Shown: in pieces, positions 9,729 through 21,326 of the stretch
Numbering within the stretch: the first letter of the stretch is position 1
Layout of the letters: each line of letters begins with the position of its first letter
NCBI GenBank assembly: GCA_022760735.1
Contig: JAKELU010000001.1
Span: 402,774 to 466,773, forward strand
Source of the DNA: Firmicutes bacterium FC7
GTDB taxonomy: Bacteria; Bacillota; Clostridia; Tissierellales; Tissierellaceae
Length of the DNA stretch: 64,000 bases
Reading direction: 5' to 3'
The notes under the pieces: model-generated
What the model saw: only the letters and a program-made list of their open reading frames with translations
What the model was told of the DNA's origin: nothing
Databases searched by the model: none
Program-made: the position numbers and the translations under genes

Positions 9729-9770
9729 TTTGGATACACCTACCTTTTCTTATGTCTTTATTCAGTATTT

Positions 9771-9804
9771 TGCAATTTTAACGACACAATTCGTCAAAAT
9801 TGCA
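9771..9804 (-). promoter_or_regulatory. Palindrome in the ctc leader
   Basis: TGCAATTTT at 9771-9779 pairs with AAAATTGCA at 9796-9804, with a further ACG/CGT inside. It is 43 nt upstream of the ctc ATG and has no U tail in the ctc direction, so it may be an operator or a leader hairpin (5S-like autoregulation is possible but unproven). Confidence 0.4.
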
Positions 9805-9876
9805 TCTTTACCAAATATTCCTTCTATATGATAACATTATCATATTTTAAAATATTATGCAAATTGATATTTGACA

Positions 9877-9914
9877 AAAAGAAAAATTCACAATTGATGA
9901 TTCCAATTGTGAAT
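9877..9914 (-). terminator. Terminator of bofA
   Basis: ATTCACAATTG (9886-9896) pairs with CAATTGTGAAT (9904-9914). On the minus strand it is followed by TTTTTC-TTTTTG, placing termination 29 nt after the bofA stop. Confidence 0.8.
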
Positions 9915-9942
9915 GCAGTGTGCCCAATATTATAGTATATTG

Positions 9943-10209
9943 TCATAGTATTGTTTGCAAAATCAAAAGTAATATCACTCCTGGAATGCCTAGCATTCCT
10001 ACTATTACTGCGTTTAGAGGATTTATTATTATATTTAAACCAAAAAGCCCTCCAATAAGATTGAATATGAATAATAGTATTCCACCTAAGATCCCGTTTA
10101 TAATGAGTTTAGGTATAACTTTTAGCGGTATTATCAATAATACTCCTAATATATATAATACAAATAGCGCTGCTAAAAAAGCTAATAAACTAGTCACCGA
10201 TAAATCCAT
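9943..10209 (-). CDS. bofA: Pro-sigma-K processing inhibitor BofA
   Basis: An 88-aa, almost wholly hydrophobic protein with about three membrane segments, ending in LGIPGVILLLILQTIL, the BofA-family signature. In Bacillus it holds the SpoIVFB protease inactive in the mother-cell outer forespore membrane. A GAGGGGAC site lies just before the ATG. It starts the csfB-tmk side of the conserved neighbourhood, but recR, its usual upstream neighbour, lies 51 kb away. Confidence 0.88.
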   Translation of the reverse strand: MDLSVTSLLAFLAALFVLYILGVLLIIPLKVIPKLIINGILGGILLFIFNLIGGLFGLNIIINPLNAVIVGMLGIPGVILLLILQTIL

Positions 10210-10273
10210 ATAGTCCCCTCCTCTACTCCTATTTTATTGGACAGGTGTTGAAAATATAACCTTATACATGTTA

Positions 10274-10460
10274 AAAAATAATAGAAATCGAGCGAACATT
10301 TGGAGAACATTTAAACAACTCTTAGTGAATGTAAATAAAAAATCAGTTAAGCAACTTGCACTGTTTAAGCGTAGCGAGTTTGCAAGTTGTAGGATTTATT
10401 ATTGGAATGAACTTTAGAGTTATCAATGTTCGAAACCGTGAGCGGATTTCTATTATTTTT
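10274..10460. repeat. Large palindromic intergenic element
   Basis: AAAAATAATAGAAATC (10274-10289) is an exact inverted copy of 10445-10460. Inside lie CGAACATT/AATGTTCG, a further 10-of-11 match (AATAAAAAATC) and an inner perfect stem CAACTTGCA (10352-10360)/TGCAAGTTG (10381-10389) with a 20-nt loop. The whole 187 nt folds into one interrupted hairpin. It begins 5 nt from the zupT stop codon. No ORF. It resembles a MITE-like dispersed palindrome or a structured RNA; copy number elsewhere is unknown. Confidence 0.72.
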
Positions 10461-10465
10461 CACTT

Positions 10466-11308
10466 TTAATGCGAATGTCCAAAGAAACTTAAGGCAACTG
10501 CCATTACTATCATACCCGCTATTGCCCCATATACTGATATGTGATGGTCCTCATCCTTTTGAGCTGCAGGCAATAATTCATCTAAAGATACAAATATCAT
10601 AATTCCTGCAACGACACTAAATAAAATTCCAAAAACTAAGTCATTAAAATGATTAGATAATACTAAATATCCTAATACAGCACCTAGAGGCTGCATTAGT
10701 CCAACTAAAAGCGTATATAAGAATGCCTTTTTCTTGCTTCCAGTTGAGTAGGTTAATGGAAGGGAAATGGCTATACTTAGAGGTATATTGTGTATAATTA
10801 CTGCAACTGCAACTGGATAAGCCAGGGAAATTTCCTTTAATCCAGCTGTAAATAAAGCTAATCCTTCAGGTATATTGTGAATACCAATGGCAAGAGCAGA
10901 CATTAATCCCAGCTTTGTTAAGTGCGGATTTTGTTTATCATGATCATGATGATCATGGTGATGGTGATTATGAACATGTTCATGTTTGTGATTATGACCA
11001 TGGGAATGAACTTCTCCAGCAAAGGAATGTACTACTCCTTCTACTACAGCAGTTAAAAACATACCAGCGAAAAACCAAATTAAGGCAACCCAACTATGTC
11101 CTTCTCCCAAGATTTCCTCAATATGATGTATTCCTTCAGGAAGCATCTCCATAAAAGCTACATATATCATAATACCTGCTGAAAAGCTTAATGCTATTGC
11201 CATTAGCCTCTTATGTTTTGCTGATATGAAGAAGGAAAATATACTTCCAAGTCCCATAGTTAATCCTACTAATATTGTTAATCCAAATGATTGCATTATA
11301 TTGTCCAT
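10466..11308 (-). CDS. zupT: ZIP-family divalent metal (zinc) transporter
   Basis: A 280-aa membrane protein with about eight helices. The two binuclear-centre helices read AIGIHNIPEG and VIIHNIPLS. A very His-rich cytoplasmic loop (about residues 100-126, HSHGHNHKHEH...) lies between helices 3 and 4, typical of ZIP importers that sense or buffer Zn(II). Length fits the ZupT/GufA group. A TATAAT (-10, minus strand 11342-11337) overlapped upstream by a perfect palindrome suggests metal-dependent repression. Substrate could include Fe or Mn. Confidence 0.9.
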   Translation of the reverse strand: MDNIMQSFGLTILVGLTMGLGSIFSFFISAKHKRLMAIALSFSAGIMIYVAFMEMLPEGIHHIEEILGEGHSWVALIWFFAGMFLTAVVEGVVHSFAGEVHSHGHNHKHEHVHNHHHHDHHDHDKQNPHLTKLGLMSALAIGIHNIPEGLALFTAGLKEISLAYPVAVAVIIHNIPLSIAISLPLTYSTGSKKKAFLYTLLVGLMQPLGAVLGYLVLSNHFNDLVFGILFSVVAGIMIFVSLDELLPAAQKDEDHHISVYGAIAGMIVMAVALSFFGHSH

Positions 11309-11336
11309 TTATAAAACCCCTTTAAATAATCTATTC

Positions 11337-11372
11337 ATTATACGGCAAAAAAGGAGACAATATGTCTCCTTT
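11337..11372 (-). promoter_or_regulatory. zupT -10 region with overlapping perfect palindrome
   Basis: TATAAT on the minus strand (11342-11337) lies about 29 nt before the zupT start. Directly upstream, AAAGGAGACA-ATA-TGTCTCCTTT (11350-11372) is a perfect 10-bp inverted repeat occupying the -35/spacer region, as expected for a repressor operator. The same palindrome followed by six Ts on the minus strand could instead be a terminator in a longer leader. Confidence 0.6.
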
Positions 11373-11461
11373 AGATTCTATCCTTATTTTATATCACTAA
11401 ACATTATTATTCAATAAAATTCCAAAATATATTATTAGATTATTTTTGGTTTACATTTCCA

Positions 11462-11504
11462 ACGTTAAATATTACACTAATATTAAAAGGTAAACGTTAA
11501 ATAC
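11462..11504 (+). repeat. Direct repeats upstream of the membrane-protein gene
   Basis: AACGTTAAATA occurs at 11462-11472 and 11494-11504, 32 nt apart (about three helical turns), just before the 11524 gene. Each contains the palindrome AACGTT. Possible paired regulator sites. Confidence 0.35.
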
Positions 11505-11523
11505 AATGTAGAGAGGCGATTAG

Positions 11524-12201
11524 ATGCAAAAGATAATAGAACCTATCTTACATATTTCATATCTAACCTACATATTCCTGCTAGGTAGTTATTTAATTCG
11601 AAATGCCCTAGGTAAAAGGCTTTATAAATATTTTGGCATCTTTGCAGTAACTCTTGGTTTTACAGACTTATTTTATCTCATTCCAAGAATGTATGCATTA
11701 CTTACAACAGGCTTAGAAGAAAATATAGTCTTCATAGGCTGGGGCAGACTGTTTAACTCCATTTTTAGCACAATTTTGCTTCTTATCATATTTGAAATTG
11801 TAAATATCAGATATTCCAGAAAGAATAATTTGCAATTAAATAAAACATTTCTATTCTTTACAATTGTTAGAACTGTACTTTGTTTAATGCCTCCAAATGA
11901 TTGGTTTAAACTAATTCCAAGTCCAACATTTGCTCTTGTAAGATTTATTCCATTGGCACTTATGACTTTGCTGTTGATGATTATCATGTATATACATAGT
12001 AAAAAACATAGGGATTTGCATTTTAAAATAATACTCATATGTGTTCTTATTTCACTGTTAACTGTTGAACCTTGGATGTATTTTAACACTTCAGATAATT
12101 TTATCAAAAGCCTTGTACTTATAAGGACATTAGCCTTAAACTTAATAGTCTTGATCGGATTTAGAGAATTCAGGAAAATTACAGAACTAAGCAGATATTA
12201 A
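11524..12201 (+). CDS. Seven-helix-like membrane protein of unknown function
   Basis: A 225-aa very hydrophobic protein with about seven predicted membrane segments separated by short basic loops (RNALGKRLYK, RYSRKNNLQ, HSKKHRD). No catalytic or transport motif is recognised. A ribosome site AGAGAGGCG precedes the ATG. It stands alone between divergent zupT and a terminator followed by tRNA-Val. Homologues would be expected among Clostridia as uncharacterised membrane proteins; no function is proposed. Confidence 0.75.
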   Translation: MQKIIEPILHISYLTYIFLLGSYLIRNALGKRLYKYFGIFAVTLGFTDLFYLIPRMYALLTTGLEENIVFIGWGRLFNSIFSTILLLIIFEIVNIRYSRKNNLQLNKTFLFFTIVRTVLCLMPPNDWFKLIPSPTFALVRFIPLALMTLLLMIIMYIHSKKHRDLHFKIILICVLISLLTVEPWMYFNTSDNFIKSLVLIRTLALNLIVLIGFREFRKITELSRY

Positions 12202-12203
12202 TA

Positions 12204-12226
12204 TAGGAGGGATACCCCTCCTTTTT
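12204..12226 (+). terminator. Terminator of the membrane-protein gene
   Basis: AGGAGGG-ATAC-CCCTCCT followed by TTTTT, immediately after the stop codon. Confidence 0.87.
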
Positions 12227-12285
12227 AAATTGCTGTTGAATTTAAACATTTCATATGCTAATATATTACTTAGCTGATATATTTT

Positions 12286-12361
12286 GGTCGGTTAGCTCAG
12301 CTGGCAGAGCGCCACGTTGACATCGTGGAGGTCGTTGGTTCGAGCCCAATATCGACCACCA
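12286..12361 (+). tRNA. tRNA-Val (GAC)
   Basis: A 76-nt cloverleaf: acceptor GGTCGGT/ATCGACC, D arm TAGCTCAG..GAGC, anticodon stem CCACG/CGTGG with loop TTGACAT (anticodon GAC at 12319-12321), T arm GTTGG-TTCGAGC-CCAAT, discriminator A and encoded CCA. Solitary tRNA gene, transcribed toward the convergent V-ATPase operon. Confidence 0.97.
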
Positions 12362-12368
12362 AAAAATT

Positions 12369-12406
12369 TAAAGTGAGAAAAGGAATATCCTTCTCTCACT
12401 TTTTTA
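12369..12406. terminator. Bidirectional terminator between tRNA-Val and the V-ATPase operon
   Basis: AAAGTGAGA..AAGG-AATAT-CCTT..CTCTCACTTT makes a long stem flanked by T runs on both strands. It ends the tRNA transcript (+) and, after ntpD, the nine-gene ATPase operon (-). Confidence 0.88.
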
Positions 12407-13039
12407 TTTATTTATTATGTCTTTAACCTTCATTAGACGTGTAATTGTACTTCTTTCATTTTCATCAAGCTTCATTCTTATGAACCTTATTGTTTCTTCA
12501 AGATCAGGTATTGTTCTATATTCAAGGGCGTTTACTCTTCTTCTAGTCTTTTCTATTTCATCAGCCATTAGCTGACAAGCTTTTTCTACCTCTGCTAGTT
12601 CCAAAAGCTTTGGCATGATGCTATATAGTTTAGATATAGCATCATCTAGCTCTGAAGAAGTTTGAGCAAATCCATATGGATATATACTACCCTCATCATC
12701 CTCAAGCTTTCTTTTAAAGTTCATAACAGGAACGTATACGCTCATTACATTTTTCTTCTTTATATCAACTGTAATGGTTTCTTTTGGTATAGCTACTGCT
12801 TCTTCCATCATTTCAGGAGTCATTACAGCACTGGCCAATAAGAACTCCTTAAAGGAAGCTTGAAGCTCTTGTTCTACATCTAATCTAAGCTGTTTATTTT
12901 TCTTTATTAACTCGATGAACCTTCTCATAAGCTCATCTTGCTTATCCTTTAAAAGCTTATGACCCCTTTTAGCAGTTTTTAATCTAGCTTTTAAAGTTGT
13001 GAGCCACATTCGAGTAGGATTTACGTTAAGCTTAGCCAT
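12404..13039 (-). CDS. ntpD: V-type ATPase subunit D (central stalk)
   Basis: A 211-aa coiled-coil rotor subunit. The N-terminus [33 protein letters not shown] and the C-terminal [25 protein letters not shown] are the conserved antiparallel helices of V/A-ATPase subunit D. With subunit NtpG (F) it forms the central shaft that turns inside A3B3. Its ATG abuts the ntpB stop codon. Last gene of the operon. Confidence 0.96.
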   Translation of the reverse strand: MAKLNVNPTRMWLTTLKARLKTAKRGHKLLKDKQDELMRRFIELIKKNKQLRLDVEQELQASFKEFLLASAVMTPEMMEEAVAIPKETITVDIKKKNVMSVYVPVMNFKRKLEDDEGSIYPYGFAQTSSELDDAISKLYSIMPKLLELAEVEKACQLMADEIEKTRRRVNALEYRTIPDLEETIRFIRMKLDENERSTITRLMKVKDIINK

Positions 13040-14428
13040 CTACTCAGCCCCTTTATCATCCACTGGAAGATATTTATCAAGATATTCATCTCTAATTCTC
13101 TTAAGTTCAGTTCTTGGAATAATCCTCAATAGTTCCCATCCTAGATCCAATGTTTCTATGATTGATCTATTGTTGTAATATCCCTGATTTACATATTTCT
13201 CATCGAAAGCCTCAGCAAATTTCGCAAATGCCTTGTCTGCATCTGTTAAAGCTGATTCTCCTAGGATTGTAGCAAGCTCTCTTGCTTCCCTACCCGAAGT
13301 ATAAGCCGCAAATAATTGGTTCATAGTATCAGCATGGTCTTCTCTTGTCTTACCTTTACCGATACCTTTATCCTTAAGTCTTGATAGAGATGGTACTACG
13401 TTTATAGGTGGTTCTATACCTCTCTTATATAAATCTCTTGAAAGAATTATTTGTCCTTCTGTAATATATCCTGTAAGGTCAGGTATTGGGTGGGTAATAT
13501 CATCTTCAGGCATCGTTAGAATAGGAATTTGAGTGATTGAACCTTCTCTTCCCTTAATTCTACCAGCTCTTTCATAAATCGTTGAAAGGTCAGTATATAA
13601 ATATCCTGGATAACCACGTCTACCTGGTACTTCCTTTCTTGCTGCTGAAGTCTCTCTTAATGCCTCAGCATATGTTGTCATGTCTGTTAGTATTACAAGT
13701 ACATGCATATCCTTTTCAAAGGCTAAATATTCAGCACAAGTTAGCGCCATACGAGGAGTCGCTATTCTTTCAATTGCAGGGTCATCTGCAAGATTCATAA
13801 ATAATACCGCTCTGTCAATAGCACCTGTTTTTGTAAAATCATCAATGAAGAATTGTGCTTCCTCAAATGTAATACCCATAGCGCCGAATACTACAGCAAA
13901 CTTAGTATCAGTACCTACTACATTTGCTTGTCTAGCAATCTGTGCTGCTACCTGGTTATGAGGTAATCCTGAACCTGAGAAAATAGGTAATTTTTGCCCC
14001 CTAACAAGAGTGTTTAGTCCATCTATACATGATATACCTGTTTGGATAAACTCATTTGGATAGTCTCTTGATACCGGGTTTATAGGCACACCATTTATAT
14101 CTACCTTTTTATCAGGAATAATCTTTGGACCATTATCCTTTGGTCTACCAAGTCCATCGAAGATTCTACCGATCATATCTATAGAAACACCTAGTTCAAG
14201 TGGTCTACCTAAAAACTTTACGCTTGTGCTCTTAAGGTTGATTCCAGAACCACCTTCAAATAGCTGAACCATGGCTTTATCGCCATTTACCTCAAGGACC
14301 CTACCTCTTCTCTTTTCTCCATTTTTTAATTCAATTTCAACTAGTTCTTCGTATTTGACACCCTCCACGCCTTCAACAACCATCAAGGGTCCAACTACCT
14401 CTGTTACTGTTTTATATTCTTTAAGCAT
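13040..14428 (-). CDS. ntpB: V-type ATPase subunit B
   Basis: A 462-aa non-catalytic nucleotide-site subunit of the A3B3 head. It shows [18 protein letters not shown] in place of a Walker A lysine loop, and [34 protein letters not shown] and the [11 protein letters not shown] region are typical. The ATG at 14428 follows GGGAGG at 8 nt. A TTG at 14431 is also in frame. The reading frame overlaps the ntpA end by 8 nt. The organism's main use (ATP-driven ion export or synthesis) is discussed under ntpK. Confidence 0.97.
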   Translation of the reverse strand: MLKEYKTVTEVVGPLMVVEGVEGVKYEELVEIELKNGEKRRGRVLEVNGDKAMVQLFEGGSGINLKSTSVKFLGRPLELGVSIDMIGRIFDGLGRPKDNGPKIIPDKKVDINGVPINPVSRDYPNEFIQTGISCIDGLNTLVRGQKLPIFSGSGLPHNQVAAQIARQANVVGTDTKFAVVFGAMGITFEEAQFFIDDFTKTGAIDRAVLFMNLADDPAIERIATPRMALTCAEYLAFEKDMHVLVILTDMTTYAEALRETSAARKEVPGRRGYPGYLYTDLSTIYERAGRIKGREGSITQIPILTMPEDDITHPIPDLTGYITEGQIILSRDLYKRGIEPPINVVPSLSRLKDKGIGKGKTREDHADTMNQLFAAYTSGREARELATILGESALTDADKAFAKFAEAFDEKYVNQGYYNNRSIIETLDLGWELLRIIPRTELKRIRDEYLDKYLPVDDKGAE

Positions 14429-16184
14429 CAAGGATACCTCCCTTGCTTATTAAGTTGTCAATTTCTTCTTTAAGTTCTTGTTCTATCTTGTCTAATTCAT
14501 CTATGTTTTCTTCTCCAATATATTTAGCTCTTGCAATTCTATTTCTAACTTCCATATTTAAGATTTCCTTTAAATAAACTCCATGTTCTAACGCTCTTAG
14601 GCCTTCATCGTAGAATTTTAGCACTAGCTTTAGCATTTTATTTGACTTATTTAATGAGCAGTAGGTATCCACATCATGGAATGCATTTTGCTGCAAGAAG
14701 TCTTCTCTAATTGACTTAGTCGCTTCAAGCTTCAATTGGTCTGTTTCTGAAAGGGAGTCAATACCTACTAGTCTTACTATTTCTTGTAACTCTGCTTCGT
14801 CTTGTAATAGACTCATTGCTTTTATTCTATTTTTAGAGAATTCTTTATCTATATTTTCATTCATCCATTCATCTATCTTGTCTTGATATAGTGAATAGGA
14901 GTTTAACCAGTTAATTGCTGGGAAGTGTCTTCTATATGATAATGCATAATCCAATCCCCAGAATACCTTAACAATTCTTAAAGTAGCTTGTGAAACTGGT
15001 TCTGATATATCTCCTCCTGGAGGGGAAACTGCACCGATAATAGTTACTGCACCTTCTCTATTGTCACTACCATAGCATACTACCTTACCAGCTCTTTCAT
15101 AGAAGGCTGCTGCACGTGATGCAAGGTATGCTGGATATCCTTCATCTCCAGGCATTTCTTCAAGTCTACCGGACATTTCTCTTAAGGCTTCCGCCCATCT
15201 TGATGTGGAGTCAGCCATTATAGCAACAGAATATCCCATATCCCTAAAGTATTCAGCAATTGTTATTCCTGTATAAATAGAAGCCTCTCTAGCTGCAACT
15301 GGCATATTAGATGTATTGGCTATAAGCACGGTTCTCTTCATCAATGACTCGCCAGTTTTAGGGTCTATGATTTCTGGGAACTCCATAAGTACGTCAGTCA
15401 TTTCGTTTCCACGTTCTCCACAACCTACGTATACTACTATTTCAGCGTCTGCCCATTTTGCAAGCTGATGTTGTACTACTGTTTTACCAGAACCGAAAGG
15501 ACCAGGAATTGCTGCAGTACCACCTTTAGATACTGGGAAAAATGTATCTATAACCCTCTGTCCTGTTATTAGTGGCACAGTTGGATTTAACTTTCTTTGA
15601 TATCCACGACCTTTTCTTACTGGCCATTTTTGCATCATTTGAAGCTTTTTAGTTCCATCAAGAGTACAAATATCATCAACTACAGTAAAGTCACCACTTT
15701 TAATTTCTGTTACTGTACCAGATACTCCAGGTGGAACCATAATTTTGTGCACAACTATAGGCGTTTCCTGTACTGTTCCTATAACATCTCCCTGAGATAC
15801 TACATCTCCTACTTTTACAGTTGGAATAAATGTCCATTTCTTTTCCCTATCTAGACTCTTTACTTCAGTACCTCTAGATAGAAAGTCTCCAGCAACATCT
15901 CTTACCTTGTCCAAAGGTCTTTGAATACCATCAAACATGGTCTCAATAAGCCCCGGCCCCAATTCTACTGATAATGGTTCTCCAGTTGTATAAACTGGGT
16001 CTCCAGGTCCTATACCTGTTGTTTCCTCATATACCTGGATGGAGGCCTTATCTCCTCTCATCTCTATAATTTCACCTATCAATCTATCATTTGATACGTT
16101 TACAACGTCATATACATTCGCTTCATCCATCCCCTCGGCTACTACTAAGGGGCCAGATACCTTAATTATTTTTCCTACCTTCAA
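14421..16184 (-). CDS. ntpA: V-type ATPase catalytic subunit A
   Basis: A 587-aa catalytic subunit. The P-loop GPFGSGKT sits at residues 228-235. The V-specific non-homologous insert (about residues 110-190, with [16 protein letters not shown]) and [13 protein letters not shown] and [29 protein letters not shown] are all intact. The start is TTG at 16184 with AGAGGG at 6-7 nt. Part of an unbroken operon between ntpG and ntpB. Confidence 0.97.
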   Translation of the reverse strand: MKVGKIIKVSGPLVVAEGMDEANVYDVVNVSNDRLIGEIIEMRGDKASIQVYEETTGIGPGDPVYTTGEPLSVELGPGLIETMFDGIQRPLDKVRDVAGDFLSRGTEVKSLDREKKWTFIPTVKVGDVVSQGDVIGTVQETPIVVHKIMVPPGVSGTVTEIKSGDFTVVDDICTLDGTKKLQMMQKWPVRKGRGYQRKLNPTVPLITGQRVIDTFFPVSKGGTAAIPGPFGSGKTVVQHQLAKWADAEIVVYVGCGERGNEMTDVLMEFPEIIDPKTGESLMKRTVLIANTSNMPVAAREASIYTGITIAEYFRDMGYSVAIMADSTSRWAEALREMSGRLEEMPGDEGYPAYLASRAAAFYERAGKVVCYGSDNREGAVTIIGAVSPPGGDISEPVSQATLRIVKVFWGLDYALSYRRHFPAINWLNSYSLYQDKIDEWMNENIDKEFSKNRIKAMSLLQDEAELQEIVRLVGIDSLSETDQLKLEATKSIREDFLQQNAFHDVDTYCSLNKSNKMLKLVLKFYDEGLRALEHGVYLKEILNMEVRNRIARAKYIGEENIDELDKIEQELKEEIDNLISKGGILDA

Positions 16185-16211
16185 GTTAAGCCCTCTCTTT
16201 CCTTAAAGTTT

Positions 16212-16520
16212 CTACAATATATTTGTTCCTACGGCTTTTTCAACGTTTTCATTTATTCTACTCATGCCAATATTGAGTGTTCCTTGGTTGCTTGGAATCA
16301 GAATAACCGCAGGGATTATCTCATTGTCATAGCGTGCTATGGTATCTGGAATTAAACTAGCAATTTGCTCAGTGATAAAAATAATACCATAGTTATTTCG
16401 GGCAATAGTGTCTACAGTTCTTCTTGCTTCATCACCGTCAAATACGGTAAAAACATCTACACCTAATGCCTTAAAGGCCAGAACTGAATCTTTGTCTCCT
16501 ACAACTGCAATCTTAAACAT
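16212..16520 (-). CDS. ntpG: V-type ATPase subunit F (NtpG)
   Basis: A 102-aa Rossmann-like subunit ([44 protein letters not shown]) that binds subunit D in the central stalk. The ATG at 16520 is preceded by AAAGGGTG; a GTG at 16529 lies too close to that site. It overlaps the ntpC stop by a few bases. Named ntpG after the Enterococcus hirae operon; archaeal nomenclature is AtpF. Confidence 0.92.
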   Translation of the reverse strand: MFKIAVVGDKDSVLAFKALGVDVFTVFDGDEARRTVDTIARNNYGIIFITEQIASLIPDTIARYDNEIIPAVILIPSNQGTLNIGMSRINENVEKAVGTNIL

Positions 16521-17514
16521 ATAATTCACGCACCCTTTCTCTTATGACATCGGGAGAAAGATTGTTAAGCTTTGATACCATAATTATTCTCAAAGTTTTA
16601 ATCTCTGTTTCCTTTGCTACTATATATGAAAACATCGGTTCTGGGCCAAAGTGGATGTATTTAGATGGCTTGTTTAGGTCCATTAAATAATCATCCATAT
16701 ACTTTTCTAAATCTGATAAGCGGTTAGTTTCCTTATATGATTCCAAACCCTTTATCAAGCCAGAACTAATTTTTGAATTTCTAAACTTATGAATCATATT
16801 TTCTATATTATCGTTTAGAGTAAATAGAATTGTATCTTTATCAATATTACCATTAGGCAGAATAACGTCCTCAAAGAATTTAATATCCTTTCCCTGTTTC
16901 TTTAGCCTAATGGATGTTCTAATGTTAATAAAATCAATCATATCCTTAACATAATTTATAAATAAATCAATCTTCGTTTCCTCTGCCATCTTATATAGGT
17001 GTTCATAATAATATTTATCTAAAATTATGTCTATTCTTTGAGGGTCCTGAGTTTCTTCTAGATCCGTAAGAACAGCTTCTATAGCCTTTCTAAATTCAGG
17101 TTTTATATTCTTTAAATCTCCATGTAAAAACTCATTTCTAATTTCCTGAAAATCAGTAGTTCCCAAAGGTACATATAAATCCGACAAATCCTTGCCAGAC
17201 TCTTTTTCCTTAATCATTACCTTGAGATTATGATAATCATATTTTAAAGCCAAAATATCAACTATAGTCTGATCTTTGGATACTTCCCTCATTAACTTAT
17301 ATACTCTTTTTAATTCATTGGAAAGAATTTTCTCGTATTCTTCTCCTCTGGTAATACCTGCTAATGAATTAGAGTATTCAGTTTCATTTAGGACTCTAAG
17401 AACCTCATCAATATCCTTAGCTTCTATCATTCTATCTATTCTAGCCCTTGAAAGGAGTCTTTTTTCAAGGACTCTGGTTCTTGTAACGCCTTGGATAAAA
17501 TCCATTCTATCCAT
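16513..17514 (-). CDS. ntpC: V-type ATPase subunit C (NtpC, d-type)
   Basis: A 333-aa all-helical funnel subunit that links the central shaft to the membrane rotor. Features are [12 protein letters not shown]-like start ([19 protein letters not shown]), [14 protein letters not shown] and [16 protein letters not shown], and a final [25 protein letters not shown], as in the family. AGGAG lies 7 nt before the ATG. Expected length (about 330 aa). Between ntpE and ntpG. Confidence 0.93.
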   Translation of the reverse strand: MDRMDFIQGVTRTRVLEKRLLSRARIDRMIEAKDIDEVLRVLNETEYSNSLAGITRGEEYEKILSNELKRVYKLMREVSKDQTIVDILALKYDYHNLKVMIKEKESGKDLSDLYVPLGTTDFQEIRNEFLHGDLKNIKPEFRKAIEAVLTDLEETQDPQRIDIILDKYYYEHLYKMAEETKIDLFINYVKDMIDFINIRTSIRLKKQGKDIKFFEDVILPNGNIDKDTILFTLNDNIENMIHKFRNSKISSGLIKGLESYKETNRLSDLEKYMDDYLMDLNKPSKYIHFGPEPMFSYIVAKETEIKTLRIIMVSKLNNLSPDVIRERVRELYV

Positions 17515-17524
17515 GAAATCACTC

Positions 17525-18079
17525 CTATTCTCTAAATAGCTTAGCTGCTATTTCACCTTCAAGCTCTTCTCTTAGGAAATCTACCAGAGAATCAAAAGAA
17601 TAATTCAAAACTATATTATTAGTTTTGATTAAAAATCCGGATTCAACACTTTCATCAGAAACTATTACAGGTAATCCTAAGGATTTTACTTTTTCTTTCA
17701 TATATTCTGGCAATACTAAAACCTCCGAGCCATCTAGTGCCATGGATTCTAATTTACCTTTTATAAACTTTATAAAATCTTGTTCATTTAGATTTCTTAA
17801 TCTTTCTTTTGCTAGCTCAAATACTCTATCCATAACCTGTTGCTTAGCCTTTAATCTTTCATCTCTAGCGCTTAATTCTGCGTTTGATATTATTCTATCT
17901 TTAATCATATCTGCTTCTCTAGAAGCCTTTTCTAAAATTTTTTCTTTCTTTTCATTAGCCTCCTTAATTCTTGAAGAAATTATTTCTTCCTTCTTTTTGT
18001 TAGCTTCTTCAATGATTAAGTCGGCTTCCTTCTTTGCATCATCTAGAATCTTCTGTACTAGGTTCTCTAAATTTGACAT
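17525..18079 (-). CDS. ntpE: V-type ATPase subunit E (peripheral stalk)
   Basis: A 184-aa peripheral stator. Residues 1-85 form a charged coiled coil rich in K and E (KILDDAKKEADLIIEEANKKKEE), followed by a globular C-terminal half with VLVLPEY and SGFLIKTNNIVLNYSFDSLVDFLREEL, typical of E subunits. It would pair with the NtpF subunit at 20530-20856. GAAGTGAAGGC before the ATG serves as ribosome site. Confidence 0.93.
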   Translation of the reverse strand: MSNLENLVQKILDDAKKEADLIIEEANKKKEEIISSRIKEANEKKEKILEKASREADMIKDRIISNAELSARDERLKAKQQVMDRVFELAKERLRNLNEQDFIKFIKGKLESMALDGSEVLVLPEYMKEKVKSLGLPVIVSDESVESGFLIKTNNIVLNYSFDSLVDFLREELEGEIAAKLFRE

Positions 18080-18100
18080 GCCTTCACTTCCTTAACATTT

Positions 18101-20529
<2,429 letters not shown>

Positions 20530-20543
<14 letters not shown>

Positions 20544-20856
20544 TGGCGTTCACAATCCTCTCAATAATATTATTAACAGCTGACTCTATAGCATCATTGC
20601 TTAGATTAAGGATAACCTTTGCATCTGCATTGCCCTTGTCAATTATGGGTTGGGCTGCAGCTTCGCCTTCTTTAATACGATTATTTTTGATCATTTCTGC
20701 TTCGTTCTCTGCCTCAGTTAGAATTCTATTATATTCCACTTCAGCTAATTTTATAGCTTCTTCCTTGGAATTTTTAGAAGCTTGCATAGCATCCTTCAAT
20801 AGCGACTTAGCTTTTTCTTCTGCTTGCCTAATAGTTTCTATTGCCTCTCTAGCCAT
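20530..20856 (-). CDS. ntpF: V-type ATPase subunit G/H-like stalk protein (NtpF)
   Basis: A 108-aa helical, charged coiled-coil protein (AIETIRQAEEKAKSLLKDAMQASKNSKEEA) that opens the ntpFIKECGABD operon. By position and composition it is the small peripheral-stalk partner of NtpE (also called G or H). AGGAGGTGAAGC before the ATG is a strong ribosome site. Low sequence conservation is normal for this subunit; the assignment rests mainly on operon position. Confidence 0.88.
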
Positions 20857-20997
20857 CGCTTCACCTCCTAAGTAATTTTAGTATTTTTTGTTAAAATACC
20901 AACTATATTAAATAATAATATAATTATTAATTTAATTCAATATAGTGATTAAAAATATAAACATTTTAAATTATTCTCGATTATACCTCAATTCCAC

Positions 20998-21027
20998 AAA
21001 AATGCCCCTATTAAAGGGGCATTTTAA
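20998..21027. terminator. Terminator-like hairpin in the V-ATPase/symporter divergent gap
   Basis: AAAATGCCCC (20999-21008) pairs perfectly with GGGGCATTTT (21016-21025), loop TATTAAA. U-rich sides occur on both strands, five Ts toward the V-ATPase. It lies 142 nt before ntpF and about 300 nt before the symporter gene, in a 470-nt gap whose remainder is AT-rich with no ORF. As both flanking genes point away, it cannot end either. It may be a leader attenuator or the end of a small RNA. Confidence 0.65.
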
Positions 21028-21250
21028 AATATATTTACATTTACCGCCTTATGTCGTAAATATTATGTCATTATATAATATAATTATTAATTTTATACCC
21101 AGTTTTTATTATATAAAAACAAGATTCGACAAAAATTTTTTATGGAATTTTATTACATGTGTTGTAATAATATCCATGCATTAAAGCAATTTCTAAGACA
21201 ATAATATATTTATAAGAATTTCATATTATGTCATATTGTGTTTAAACATG

Positions 21251-21278
21251 TTGACAAACCACAATAAATGGGTATAGA
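21251..21278 (+). promoter_or_regulatory. Promoter of the cation symporter gene
   Basis: TTGACA at 21251-21256, 16-nt spacer, TATAGA at 21273-21278, about 40 nt before the GGGAGGG ribosome site. Confidence 0.6.
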
Positions 21279-21326
21279 ATAGCAAATAATATTCTGAATT
21301 ATATAAAAATACGGGAGGGATTTTGC

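Noticed and set aside
11673-12107. A 144-codon minus-strand frame
   Set aside because: Shadow of the membrane-protein gene at 11524-12201, which has a ribosome site and terminator.
17625-18095. A 156-codon plus-strand frame
   Set aside because: Antisense shadow of the coiled-coil ntpE gene.
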